Below, piece after piece: positions 43,651 through 50,259 of a DNA stretch of 64,000 bases. The first letter of the stretch is position 1. Every line of letters begins with the position of its first letter. This stretch comes from JACMLD01 sp044227095 (GTDB taxonomy: Bacteria; Bacteroidota; Bacteroidia; Chitinophagales; Chitinophagaceae). Where the stretch lies: contig JBGAFV010000001.1 of the NCBI GenBank assembly GCA_044227095.1, forward strand, positions 868,001 to 932,000. Reading direction: 5' to 3'. Position numbers and translations under genes: made by a program. Under the pieces are notes generated by a model that saw nothing but the letters and a program-made list of their open reading frames with translations, ran no database searches and was not told where the DNA came from.

Positions 43651-43792
43651 ATGTCTGATGTATTGATGTCTGATATCGTTTATTACGGCTAACCAACAAA
43701 TAATTAGCTTCTCATTTTCCTGCCATTTCAATGTGTTCAAAATAATGATGTAATCCCGTATAGAACAAATCAGACATCAATACATCAGACAT
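43651..43792. repeat. Perfect 24-bp inverted repeat between convergent genes
   Basis: The left arm 43651-43674 (core GATGTATTGATGTCTGAT) is the exact reverse complement of 43769-43792; 94 bp lie between. Each arm holds two ATGTCTGAT-like words. There is no adjacent T-tract, so a terminator is not certain. Confidence 0.75.
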
Positions 43793-43806
43793 CAGACATT
43801 TCCTGT

Positions 43807-44538
43807 TTATCTTTTCTCAAACAACCACCACAAGCGTTTTCGTGGTTTTACTTTATAATTACCGGTAATGTACTTTCTGATATGTTCTATTGCTTCTTCT
43901 GTGCTGTCTGTAAGCAATACAAGTTGCAAATCTTCTGGTGCAATTGTTTTTTGTTCCGCCATAAAGTGTAAATAATCCATCAATGGCTGGTAAAAAGATT
44001 TACCAAATAATATCAGCGGAAACTGTGAAATCATTTTAGTTTGAACCAATGTAAGTGTTTCAAAAAATTCATCCATTGTGCCAAAACCACCCGGCATAAT
44101 GATGAAAGCATAAGAATATTTCTCGAGCAGGGCTTTGCGGATAAAAAAGTATTTTATCGTTAAGCTGATTTGTACATAGGGGTTAGGCTTCTGCTCAAAC
44201 GGAAGTTGAATATTACACCCTACAGATTGTCCTCCATTTTCAAATGCACCCCTGTTAGCAGCTTCCATAATACCAGGGCCGCCACCTGTCATTGTAGTAA
44301 AACCCAATCCGGCAATTTGCTTACCCATTTCACGGGCAGCAATATAATAGGGATGATCTTCTTTAAAGCGGGCCGAACCAAAAACAGTAATGCACGGACC
44401 TGCAAAATGCAATGTCCTGAATCCCTTTATGAGCTGTGCAAATACACGGATTGCAAAAAAAAATTCGTAACTCCTGCTTTGCGGTCCTTCTAAATAAACC
44501 GGGTTTATTGAAGAAATAATTTTTTCTTTTGCTGCCAT
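43807..44538 (-). CDS. TIGR00730/LOG-family Rossmann-fold protein
   Basis: 243 residues. The LOG-family nucleotide-binding core is present: ITVFGSARFKEDHPYYIAAR, MTGGGPGIMEAANRGAFENG and IIMPGGFGTMDEFFETLTLV (the PGGxGTxxE motif). LOG proteins are 5'-monophosphate phosphoribohydrolases acting on cytokinin-type or other nucleotides. The N-terminal 45 residues, before the core, are unusual in containing YEFFFAIRVFAQLIKGFRTL, which is typical of the longer subfamily. The substrate is inferred only by family. Confidence 0.9.
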   Translation of the reverse strand: MAAKEKIISSINPVYLEGPQSRSYEFFFAIRVFAQLIKGFRTLHFAGPCITVFGSARFKEDHPYYIAAREMGKQIAGLGFTTMTGGGPGIMEAANRGAFENGGQSVGCNIQLPFEQKPNPYVQISLTIKYFFIRKALLEKYSYAFIIMPGGFGTMDEFFETLTLVQTKMISQFPLILFGKSFYQPLMDYLHFMAEQKTIAPEDLQLVLLTDSTEEAIEHIRKYITGNYKVKPRKRLWWLFEKR

Positions 44539-44692
44539 AATAAAATAAAGATAAAAGATAAAATCTACAGTATGCTGGTATTAACCTCAGATTAATGATG
44601 GTTATAGCATTAAATAAGAAGCAGCAAAAAAATCAGTATGGCTGTGCCACAACCATATCATTTTATTACCTTGCAGCACACAATTTATTATT

Positions 44693-45460
44693 ATGCGCAT
44701 CATCAGTTACAATGTAAATGGCATCCGTTCTGCAATGACCAAAGGTTTTATTGACTGGCTAAAAACAAATCCTGCAGATATTATTTGTGTACAGGAAACC
44801 AAAGCCGCTAAAGACAATGTAGATCATAAACAATTTACAGACTTGGGGTTTCACGATTATTGGTTTTCTGCGCAAAAAAAAGGATATAGCGGTGTGGCTG
44901 TTTTTACAAAAATAAAACCCGACAATGTTGAATATGGAACTGGCCATAAAGTGAGTGATGATGAAGGCCGTGTATTGCAGCTTGATTTTGGAGATATACG
45001 TTTAATCAATGCATATTTTCCTTCCGGTACTTCGGGAGATGAACGACAAACATTTAAATACGAATGGCTTGATGAATTTTATAATTACCTGAACACACTA
45101 AAGAAAAAATATCCCAAACTGATTTTATGCGGCGATTACAATATTGCACATAAAGAAATTGATATTCACGATCCAAAAGGAAACAAAAAATCATCCGGGT
45201 TTTTACCAGAAGAAAGGGCATGGATGGATAAATTTCTTGGGAACGGATGGATGGATACTTTTAGAGAATTGCATCCTGAACCACACCGCTATAGTTGGTG
45301 GAGCCAGCGTTTTCCCAGTGTACGCTTACAAAATAAAGGGTGGAGAATAGATTATATAAATGTAACCGAGCCACTCAGAAAAAATGTAAAAGCATCAGAT
45401 ATTTATCCTGATATAAAACATAGCGATCATTGCCCCGTTTATTTGGATTTGAAAAAATAG
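44693..45460 (+). CDS. xth: Exodeoxyribonuclease III
   Basis: 255 residues, the normal length. The N-terminus MRIISYNVNGIRSAMTKGF, IICVQETKA (catalytic Glu), GYSGVAVFTK, LILCGDYNIAHKEIDIHDPK (catalytic Asp and Asn), GWRIDYINVTEPL and HSDHCPVYLDL (catalytic His) are all in place. The enzyme is an AP endonuclease and 3'-5' exonuclease in base excision repair. It is followed by the DUF4286 gene 87 bp downstream on the same strand. A weak -7-like TACCTTGC lies shortly upstream. Confidence 0.96.
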   Translation: MRIISYNVNGIRSAMTKGFIDWLKTNPADIICVQETKAAKDNVDHKQFTDLGFHDYWFSAQKKGYSGVAVFTKIKPDNVEYGTGHKVSDDEGRVLQLDFGDIRLINAYFPSGTSGDERQTFKYEWLDEFYNYLNTLKKKYPKLILCGDYNIAHKEIDIHDPKGNKKSSGFLPEERAWMDKFLGNGWMDTFRELHPEPHRYSWWSQRFPSVRLQNKGWRIDYINVTEPLRKNVKASDIYPDIKHSDHCPVYLDLKK

Positions 45461-45547
45461 AACCGGCACAAGAATAAATTGACTATTTCACATTTGCGAA
45501 ATGTATTAAAATTCAGACGAAGAAGAATCAACCACCTTGTTTCACAA

Positions 45548-45853
45548 ATGATACTTTATAATATTACTACCAAAGTGCACAATACTATTGATGCAGCATG
45601 GCTTCAATGGCAGCGAGATGAACATATACCTGAAGTAATGGCCTCGGGTTTTTTTTCAGACTATAAATTATTGCATTTGCTGGAACATGATGATGAAGAA
45701 GGAAAAACATATGCTGTTCAGTACACAGCATTGTCTGCAGATGCATACCGGCAATACATTAGTTTATGTGCAATGCAGTTAAGGAAAAAAACTTTGAATA
45801 AATGGAAAGATGCAGCCATTTCTTTCCACTCTGCTCTTGAAGTTATACAGTAA
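45548..45853 (+). CDS. DUF4286-family protein
   Basis: 101 residues from the ATG at 45548 (MILYNITTKVHNTIDAAWLQ). The frame is open back to 45479, but that part is not like the family. The WLQWQRDEHIPEVMASGFFS and YAVQYTALSADAYRQYI segments are typical of DUF4286. It is a short ferredoxin-like alpha/beta protein known only from sequence. No function can be assigned. It lies downstream of xth and upstream of a 293-bp gap that contains the HU promoter. Confidence 0.85.
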   Translation: MILYNITTKVHNTIDAAWLQWQRDEHIPEVMASGFFSDYKLLHLLEHDDEEGKTYAVQYTALSADAYRQYISLCAMQLRKKTLNKWKDAAISFHSALEVIQ

Positions 45854-46086
45854 TACTGTGGATAATAAAATACTTCGCATTATTTTTTGATTAAACAATT
45901 GCATTTCGCTTAAACCCAATACTGGCAAGCACTTCAGCCATTGCAACCCTGAAACCCTTAACTGGCGGCGCTTTCAGCCTGTTAAGACATCTTTTACAAA
46001 AAAATATTTTTTAGGCACAACAGTCAGGATGCTTGTTCCACGCGGGTTACAGCATTTTTTTCATACTTAAAAAAATGCAAAAAAAT

Positions 46087-46116
46087 TTTGCCGGAAAGTA
46101 AAACCTTCTAAATTTG
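46087..46116 (+). promoter_or_regulatory. Promoter of the HU gene (TTTG - 18 nt - TAAATTTG)
   Basis: TTTG at 46087-46090 and TAAATTTG at 46109-46116 are 18 nt apart, a textbook Bacteroidota promoter. The predicted start near 46121 gives a 26-nt leader before the ATG at 46147. The preceding 200 bp show nothing recognisable. Confidence 0.65.
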
Positions 46117-46146
46117 TCAGGCGTTAAATTTTAAAAACATCACATC

Positions 46147-46416
46147 ATGAACAAAGCTGAATTAATTGCAAAAATTTCTGACGATGCAGGCATTACAAAA
46201 ACACAGGGTAATGCTGTTTTGGATTCTTTTATTGAAGCAGTGACAAAAACTTTAAAAGGGGGCGGTAAAGTTACCCTTGTTGGTTTTGGAACTTTCTCTG
46301 TTAGCAAAAGAGCTGCACGTAATGGCCGTAACCCGCAAACAGGCGCAGTAATAAAAATTAAAGCACGTAAAGTAGCTAAATTTAAAGCAGGAAAAGAATT
46401 GGCTGCAAAATTATAA
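46147..46416 (+). CDS. HU-family DNA-binding protein
   Basis: 89 residues, typical for HU. The sequence MNKAELIAKISDDAGITKTQ begins the helical part, and the beta arm is VTLVGFGTFSVSKRAARNGR, followed by NPQTGAVIKIKARKVAKFKA and GKELAAKL. The R-x-x-R-N-P arm tip that inserts into the DNA minor groove is intact. HU packages and bends DNA in the nucleoid. It is monocistronic, with a strong promoter and a terminator at 46435-46472. Confidence 0.96.
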   Translation: MNKAELIAKISDDAGITKTQGNAVLDSFIEAVTKTLKGGGKVTLVGFGTFSVSKRAARNGRNPQTGAVIKIKARKVAKFKAGKELAAKL

Positions 46417-46434
46417 AGCCACACAACCTTATTT

Positions 46435-46472
46435 AAAGGCCCCGGTACTTAAAATCAAGTTTCGGGGCTTTT
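46435..46472 (+). terminator. Terminator of the HU gene
   Basis: AAAGGCCCCG (46435-46444) pairs with CGGGGCTTTT (46463-46472), with an inner ACTT/AAGT pairing in the loop. It is followed by a short T-rich run and lies 18 bp after the HU stop. Confidence 0.8.
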
Positions 46473-46543
46473 ACTTTGATGTGTATCTTTACAACACAAT
46501 AAACAATCACAAGTAAATTTTAAAAACAAAAAATAACTTTATT

Positions 46544-46660
46544 ATGGGCAGAGGTGATAAAAAAACAAAAAAAGGAAAAATTTTTAAAGGCTCTTTTGGT
46601 AAAAGCAGGCCAGCCAACGCACCTGTTGTAAAAAAAGCAGCAGCTAAAAAAACTAAATAG
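46544..46660 (+). CDS. 30S ribosomal protein THX
   Basis: 38 residues: an ATG at 46544, then GRGDKKTKKGKIFKGSFGKS (after M1), an alanine/proline-rich middle, and a lysine-rich tail. MGxGDKKTxxGKIxxGSFGxxRP is the bacterial THX pattern, a very small basic protein that sits in the head of the 30S subunit and is common in Thermus and Bacteroidota. It is easily missed because of its length. It lies 71 bp after the HU terminator and 83 bp before the convergent pdxH. The promoter is not clear; a TATCTTTA at 46484-46491 is a weak candidate. Confidence 0.85.
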   Translation: MGRGDKKTKKGKIFKGSFGKSRPANAPVVKKAAAKKTK

Positions 46661-46664
46661 TTTA

Positions 46665-46740
46665 TTGGTTGATTAGTTGAGCAGTTGACTAGTAAAATAT
46701 TTTATAAAGTACTATCAACTACTCAACTGATCAGCTAATT
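46665..46740. repeat. Imperfect inverted repeat between THX and pdxH
   Basis: TTGGTTGATTAGTTGAGCAG-like sequence at about 46665-46690 pairs imperfectly with CAACTGATCAGCTAATTAA at about 46724-46742. The arms resemble the linker of the double-hairpin array (GTTGATCAGTTGATTAGT at 17840-17857). It may terminate one or both convergent genes. Confidence 0.5.
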
Positions 46741-46743
46741 AAA

Positions 46744-47382
46744 TTACGGCGCTAATCTCTCAATCAGCCAATCTCCTGTATCCTGTAAGGTATATTGAAT
46801 GCGATCGTGCAGCCGGCTTGCCCTTCCCTGCCAGAATTCAATTGTAATAGGTTTTACACGGTAACCACCCCAATGTTCGGGCCTTGTTATTGCTTTTCCT
46901 TCAAATATTTCTGTAATTTTTTTTTCATTTTCCTCAAGCCATTGCCGGTTATTTATAATGCGGCTTTGCGGAGAAGACCATGCACCTATCCGACTTGTAG
47001 CCGGTCTGCTGTTAAAGTATGCATCACTTTCTGCCGCAGTAGTTTTTTCAACAAGACCGGTAATGCGCACCTGGCGTTCAAGTTCCTTCCAGAAAAAAAC
47101 AAGACATGCCCTTGGATTTTCATCGAGCTGCATTCCTTTAAAGCTTTCGTAATTACTAAAGAAAACAAAACCCTTCTCATCAAAACCCTTCAATAAAACA
47201 ATTCTTGCTGCTGGCAATCCTGTAACAGAAGCTGTGGCAAGCGTCATTGCATTTACTTCATCAATACCAGAATTTGTGGCATCATTCCACCAACGTTCAA
47301 ATTGTTTAAAAGGATTAGAATCCACCTCATTTTCAGAAAGTGATTGCTGCCTGTAGTCTTTTCTTATATCTGCAATGTTCAT
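46744..47382 (-). CDS. pdxH: Pyridoxamine 5'-phosphate oxidase
   Basis: 212 residues from the ATG at 47382 (MNIADIRKDYRQQSLSENEV); a TTG seven codons upstream is less likely. Family marks include NAMTLATASVTGLPAARIVL, LKGFDEKGFVFFSNYESFKG, FFWKELERQVRITG, and the C-terminal WGGYRVKPITIEFWQGRASR plus LHDRIQYT. The enzyme oxidises PNP or PMP to pyridoxal 5'-phosphate with FMN. The FMN- and PLP-binding residues in R-V-L-L-K and Q-V-R-I-x-G are intact. It is convergent with the THX gene. Confidence 0.96.
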   Translation of the reverse strand: MNIADIRKDYRQQSLSENEVDSNPFKQFERWWNDATNSGIDEVNAMTLATASVTGLPAARIVLLKGFDEKGFVFFSNYESFKGMQLDENPRACLVFFWKELERQVRITGLVEKTTAAESDAYFNSRPATSRIGAWSSPQSRIINNRQWLEENEKKITEIFEGKAITRPEHWGGYRVKPITIEFWQGRASRLHDRIQYTLQDTGDWLIERLAP

Positions 47383-47443
47383 AAATAGTTTAGCCTGCTG
47401 CAAATGAAACAGGTGTGTAAAATTAAATCATCTTATTAAAATG

Positions 47444-47475
47444 AAAACTCCCTTACTTTTTAGTAAGGGAGTTTT
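47444..47475 (-). terminator. Terminator downstream of pyrH
   Basis: A perfect 14-bp stem (AAAACTCCCTTACT with AGTAAGGGAGTTTT, loop of 4) lies 35 bp past the pyrH stop. T-rich sequence is strongest on the plus side, with a shorter TTTT on the minus side, so it may act in both directions. Confidence 0.75.
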
Positions 47476-47509
47476 TTATTTTTTTTGGAAGCTTTTATAG
47501 AAGCCATGT

Positions 47510-48229
47510 TTATTTTACAAGCGTTCCCACATTTTCTCCCTGCACAACTTTTAATAAGTTTCCTGGTTTGTTCATATCGAATACAATAATGGGCAATTGG
47601 TTTTCCATGCATAGTGTAAAAGCCGTCATATCCATCACTTTTAGGTTTTTGGAAATACACTCAGCAAAAGAAATGGTATCGTATTTAGTGGCTTTCGGAT
47701 CCTTTTCGGGGTCTGCCGTATATATGCCATCTACCCTTGTACCTTTTAATATCACTTCAGCTTTTATTTCTATTGCCCGAAGAGAACCAGCAGTATCTGT
47801 TGTAAAATATGGGTTACCTGTACCTGCACCAAAAATAACCACACGTCCTTTTTCTACGTGGCGCATTGCACGACGGCGGATATAAGGCTCTGCAATTTGT
47901 TCCATTTTAATAGCACTTTGCAAACGTGTATATACGCCAGCTTTTTCAAGGGCTGCCTGTAATGCCATTCCATTGATTACTGTTGCCAGCATTCCCATAT
48001 AATCTCCATGGGCACGTTCAATACCTGTTTCTGCTTCATTCATCCCCCTGTAAATATTGCCGCCGCCTATTACAATGGCCAGTTCTGCACCAGCATCTAC
48101 AATAGATTTAACCTCTTTGGCGTATTGTGATAAAATTGCCGGACTTAAAGGTTCATATCCATCATCACTTTTACCCATTAATGCCTCTCCGGAAAGCTTT
48201 AGCAAAACACGTTTGTACTTTAATGCCAT
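47510..48229 (-). CDS. pyrH: UMP kinase
   Basis: 239 residues. The amino-acid-kinase fold shows YKRVLLKLSGEALMGKSDDG at the start, LAIVIGGGNIYRGMNEAETG, DYMGMLATVINGMALQAALE, FGAGTGNPYFTTDTAGSLRA and VDGIYTADPEKDPKATKYD. PyrH phosphorylates UMP to UDP with ATP, is hexameric, and is usually regulated by UTP and GTP. The ATG at 48229 fits the family. It is the last housekeeping gene before the polysaccharide locus. Confidence 0.97.
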   Translation of the reverse strand: MALKYKRVLLKLSGEALMGKSDDGYEPLSPAILSQYAKEVKSIVDAGAELAIVIGGGNIYRGMNEAETGIERAHGDYMGMLATVINGMALQAALEKAGVYTRLQSAIKMEQIAEPYIRRRAMRHVEKGRVVIFGAGTGNPYFTTDTAGSLRAIEIKAEVILKGTRVDGIYTADPEKDPKATKYDTISFAECISKNLKVMDMTAFTLCMENQLPIIVFDMNKPGNLLKVVQGENVGTLVK

Positions 48230-48644
48230 ATTAAAATAATTCGTTGCGAATATATGAATTTAATCGGCAGACATCCAATTGATATGGAAAGGAGCTAAAT
48301 GCAATTGTTTTAAATTTTAATTGCCCTTTTTTAAAGATTTTCTGATAGCCCTCTTAAAAACAGGTATTCTAAAAAAAGCTAGTCAATTAAATCATCCAAA
48401 ATGACATTTACTTTTTAAACTTCTTGTAATGCCGAAAAGGGTTGTACCATCTTAAATAACAACCGTTAGTTTAATTGCCAACGTCTCTGCGCATTTGCGT
48501 TAAATTTTGATTAGGATCATTTTTAAAAACCTTCAGAGGAGAAATTCAAAAAAACTTTAAAAAAAGATAGTGTGTTTCCATCCCTGTTTGCATATATTTA
48601 TAATGTTCCTTTATAATTTTTAATTACTACAAGAACTTAAAAGC
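48230..48644. other. A/T-rich gap between pyrH and the polysaccharide operon promoter
   Basis: About 415 bp without a convincing ORF, repeat or RNA gene. It holds several A/T runs. I see no invertible-promoter inverted repeats and no recombinase site. Confidence 0.5.
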
Positions 48645-48677
48645 TTGTACATATAATTAAATTTTACGCTATATTTG
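48645..48677 (+). promoter_or_regulatory. Promoter of the polysaccharide operon (TTG - 22 nt - TATATTTG)
   Basis: TTG at 48645-48647 and TATATTTG at 48670-48677 are 22 nt apart, within the Bacteroidota range. The predicted start near 48682 gives a leader of about 270 nt before the NusG-like gene. Confidence 0.55.
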
Positions 48678-48854
48678 AAAAACCTTAGTCCTATTCCTAT
48701 GCTGATTAGCCACAATACAGTCCTTGTATTCAATATCTCTTAGAAAGATGGCATATCAGTCTTCTCTCTGCTCCCATATGACTTTATTATTAAACGATTG
48801 TTGGTTACATGAAATGTAACGGCTTGCGTGTCTTTACAATTCAATGTATAACAG

Positions 48855-48905
48855 CAATGGCTCAGTAACTTCTGTGACTGAGAGAGGCGAAGCCATTGTC
48901 TTTTT
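48855..48905 (+). terminator. Terminator-like hairpin in the operon leader (putative attenuator)
   Basis: CAATGGCT (48855-48862) pairs exactly with AGCCATTG (48891-48898), with an inner CAGT (48863-48866)/ACTG (48877-48880) stem, followed by GTC and TTTTT (48901-48905). It ends 48 bp before the NusG-like start, inside the leader and downstream of the promoter. Confidence 0.5.
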
Positions 48906-48953
48906 GGAAATAATCGCCTATCTCAGCGTGATTAACGCTCTAAACCTCAATGT

Positions 48954-49445
48954 ATGAATGCAACTTTACCCTGGAATGCCATTTACATCCGGCGCAATTG
49001 CGAAAAAAAAGTTACCCAGTCATTAAGCAAAAAGGGAATTGAACACTATTCAGCTAAAAACTATGTAACCGTCAACGGTTTTATTAAGAGAAAATCTGTT
49101 ATGGTGTCTCTTTTTCCATCCATCATTTTTGTGCGGCCGAAGGATAATATACAATTGGCATCCCTGGTTCAATTGCCCAATGTTATTAACCTGGTTTACT
49201 GGAAACAGCAGCCTGTTGTTATACCATCGCATGAAATTCAAATTCTGCGCAATTTCATAGAATCGCATGAAACAGTAACAGTAATAAGACAAGATTTGCA
49301 ACGTAATTATGAACCCGTTGATGCAGGGAACATCTATCAAATACAACTGCCATCAATTGGGTACACGGTAATCGCAAAAAACAGACCTGTAACAAATATT
49401 AAAATTGTTCAAAAAAAATACTCCTTATTCAAAACAGCCATTTGA
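48954..49445 (+). CDS. NusG-like transcription antiterminator (UpxY type)
   Basis: 163 residues. The N-terminal NGN domain starts WNAIYIRRNCEKKVTQSLSK and continues through VSLFPSIIFVRPKDNIQLAS to about residue 100. The C-terminal part (about 110-163: YEPVDAGNIYQIQLPSIGYT) is KOW-like but short. In Bacteroides, UpxY proteins of this kind sit at the head of capsule operons and allow RNA polymerase to pass an early block. The position directly after a leader hairpin and directly before wza-like and wzc-like genes supports the same role here. The gene is separated from the export gene by 11 bp. Confidence 0.88.
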   Translation: MNATLPWNAIYIRRNCEKKVTQSLSKKGIEHYSAKNYVTVNGFIKRKSVMVSLFPSIIFVRPKDNIQLASLVQLPNVINLVYWKQQPVVIPSHEIQILRNFIESHETVTVIRQDLQRNYEPVDAGNIYQIQLPSIGYTVIAKNRPVTNIKIVQKKYSLFKTAI

Positions 49446-49456
49446 AATTTAATAGT

Positions 49457-50257
49457 ATGAAACAAAATACTGCAGTTTCTTTCTTCCCTTGCCTACAATT
49501 AAGCCTGATTACAGTTGTAATGTGTCTTCTTATGTCATGCGGAACATCAAAAAAAGTAAATACCAATTATATTTATTTCAGAGATGGGGCCGATACGGTA
49601 TTGACGCACCAAAAGGAAAACATTATTCAACCAAATGATTTATTAAGCATACAGGTTTCCAGTCGTACATTAAACCAGGAGCAGGCTGCAATCTTCAACT
49701 TGCCTTCTTCACAGGGCTCGCCGTTACAAGGTTACCAGGTTAACACAAATGGAAATATTGATATGCCGGTTATTGGCGCTATTAAAGCTGCAGGTTTAAC
49801 AAAAGAACAATTACAAACTTTGTTGGTGCAAAAGTTAACAGATTACGTTAAAAATCCCACAGTTCTTATACGCTTTTTACAGTTTAATATTAATGTACTA
49901 GGCGAGGTAAAAAATCCCGGAACACAAAAGTTTCAAGTTGATAAAGTAACTATTATAGATGCGCTAAGTGCAGCCGGGGATTTAACTGATTATGGAAAAA
50001 GAGAAGACATAAAAGTTATTCGGGAAGAGGGTAATGGAAAAGTAACGCACATTATTGATCTTAGAAACAAAGATGTTTTTCAATCCCCCGTTTATTTCTT
50101 GCAGCCCAATGACATTGTATATGTTAGTCCTAATGCGTACAAGCTAAAAAACCTGAATGTAGATCCTGAAAAACAAAGAAGAACTGGATTATTCTTTACA
50201 GTTCTGGCAACAATGGTAAGCGTAGCAACATTAATTGTTTTAGCAACAAAAAATTAA
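49457..50257 (+). CDS. Polysaccharide export lipoprotein (Wza-like, SLBB)
   Basis: 266 residues from the ATG at 49457; a TTG at 49442 overlaps the previous stop but is less likely. The lipoprotein signal ends in LLMSC (C28). A Poly_export domain follows (about 55-140: IIQPNDLLSIQVSSRTLNQE, GYQVNTNGNIDMPVIGAIKA), then an SLBB domain (about 145-220: INVLGEVKNPGTQKFQVDKV, TIIDALSAAGDLTDYGKRED). A C-terminal hydrophobic helix (about 240-262) may anchor it. It forms the outer-membrane exit channel, with Wzc as its partner. The next gene begins 2 bp after the stop. Confidence 0.92.
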   Translation: MKQNTAVSFFPCLQLSLITVVMCLLMSCGTSKKVNTNYIYFRDGADTVLTHQKENIIQPNDLLSIQVSSRTLNQEQAAIFNLPSSQGSPLQGYQVNTNGNIDMPVIGAIKAAGLTKEQLQTLLVQKLTDYVKNPTVLIRFLQFNINVLGEVKNPGTQKFQVDKVTIIDALSAAGDLTDYGKREDIKVIREEGNGKVTHIIDLRNKDVFQSPVYFLQPNDIVYVSPNAYKLKNLNVDPEKQRRTGLFFTVLATMVSVATLIVLATKN

Positions 50258-50259
50258 TA

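Noticed and set aside
48820..48845. ops/JUMPstart-like element (GGCTTGCGTGTCTTT)
   Set aside because: The resemblance to GGCGGTAGCGTG is limited to a few bases, and ops is a RfaH system element, not known for UpxY.
48645..48950. Invertible promoter of a phase-variable capsule locus
   Set aside because: I found no inverted repeats flanking the promoter and no recombinase gene in view.
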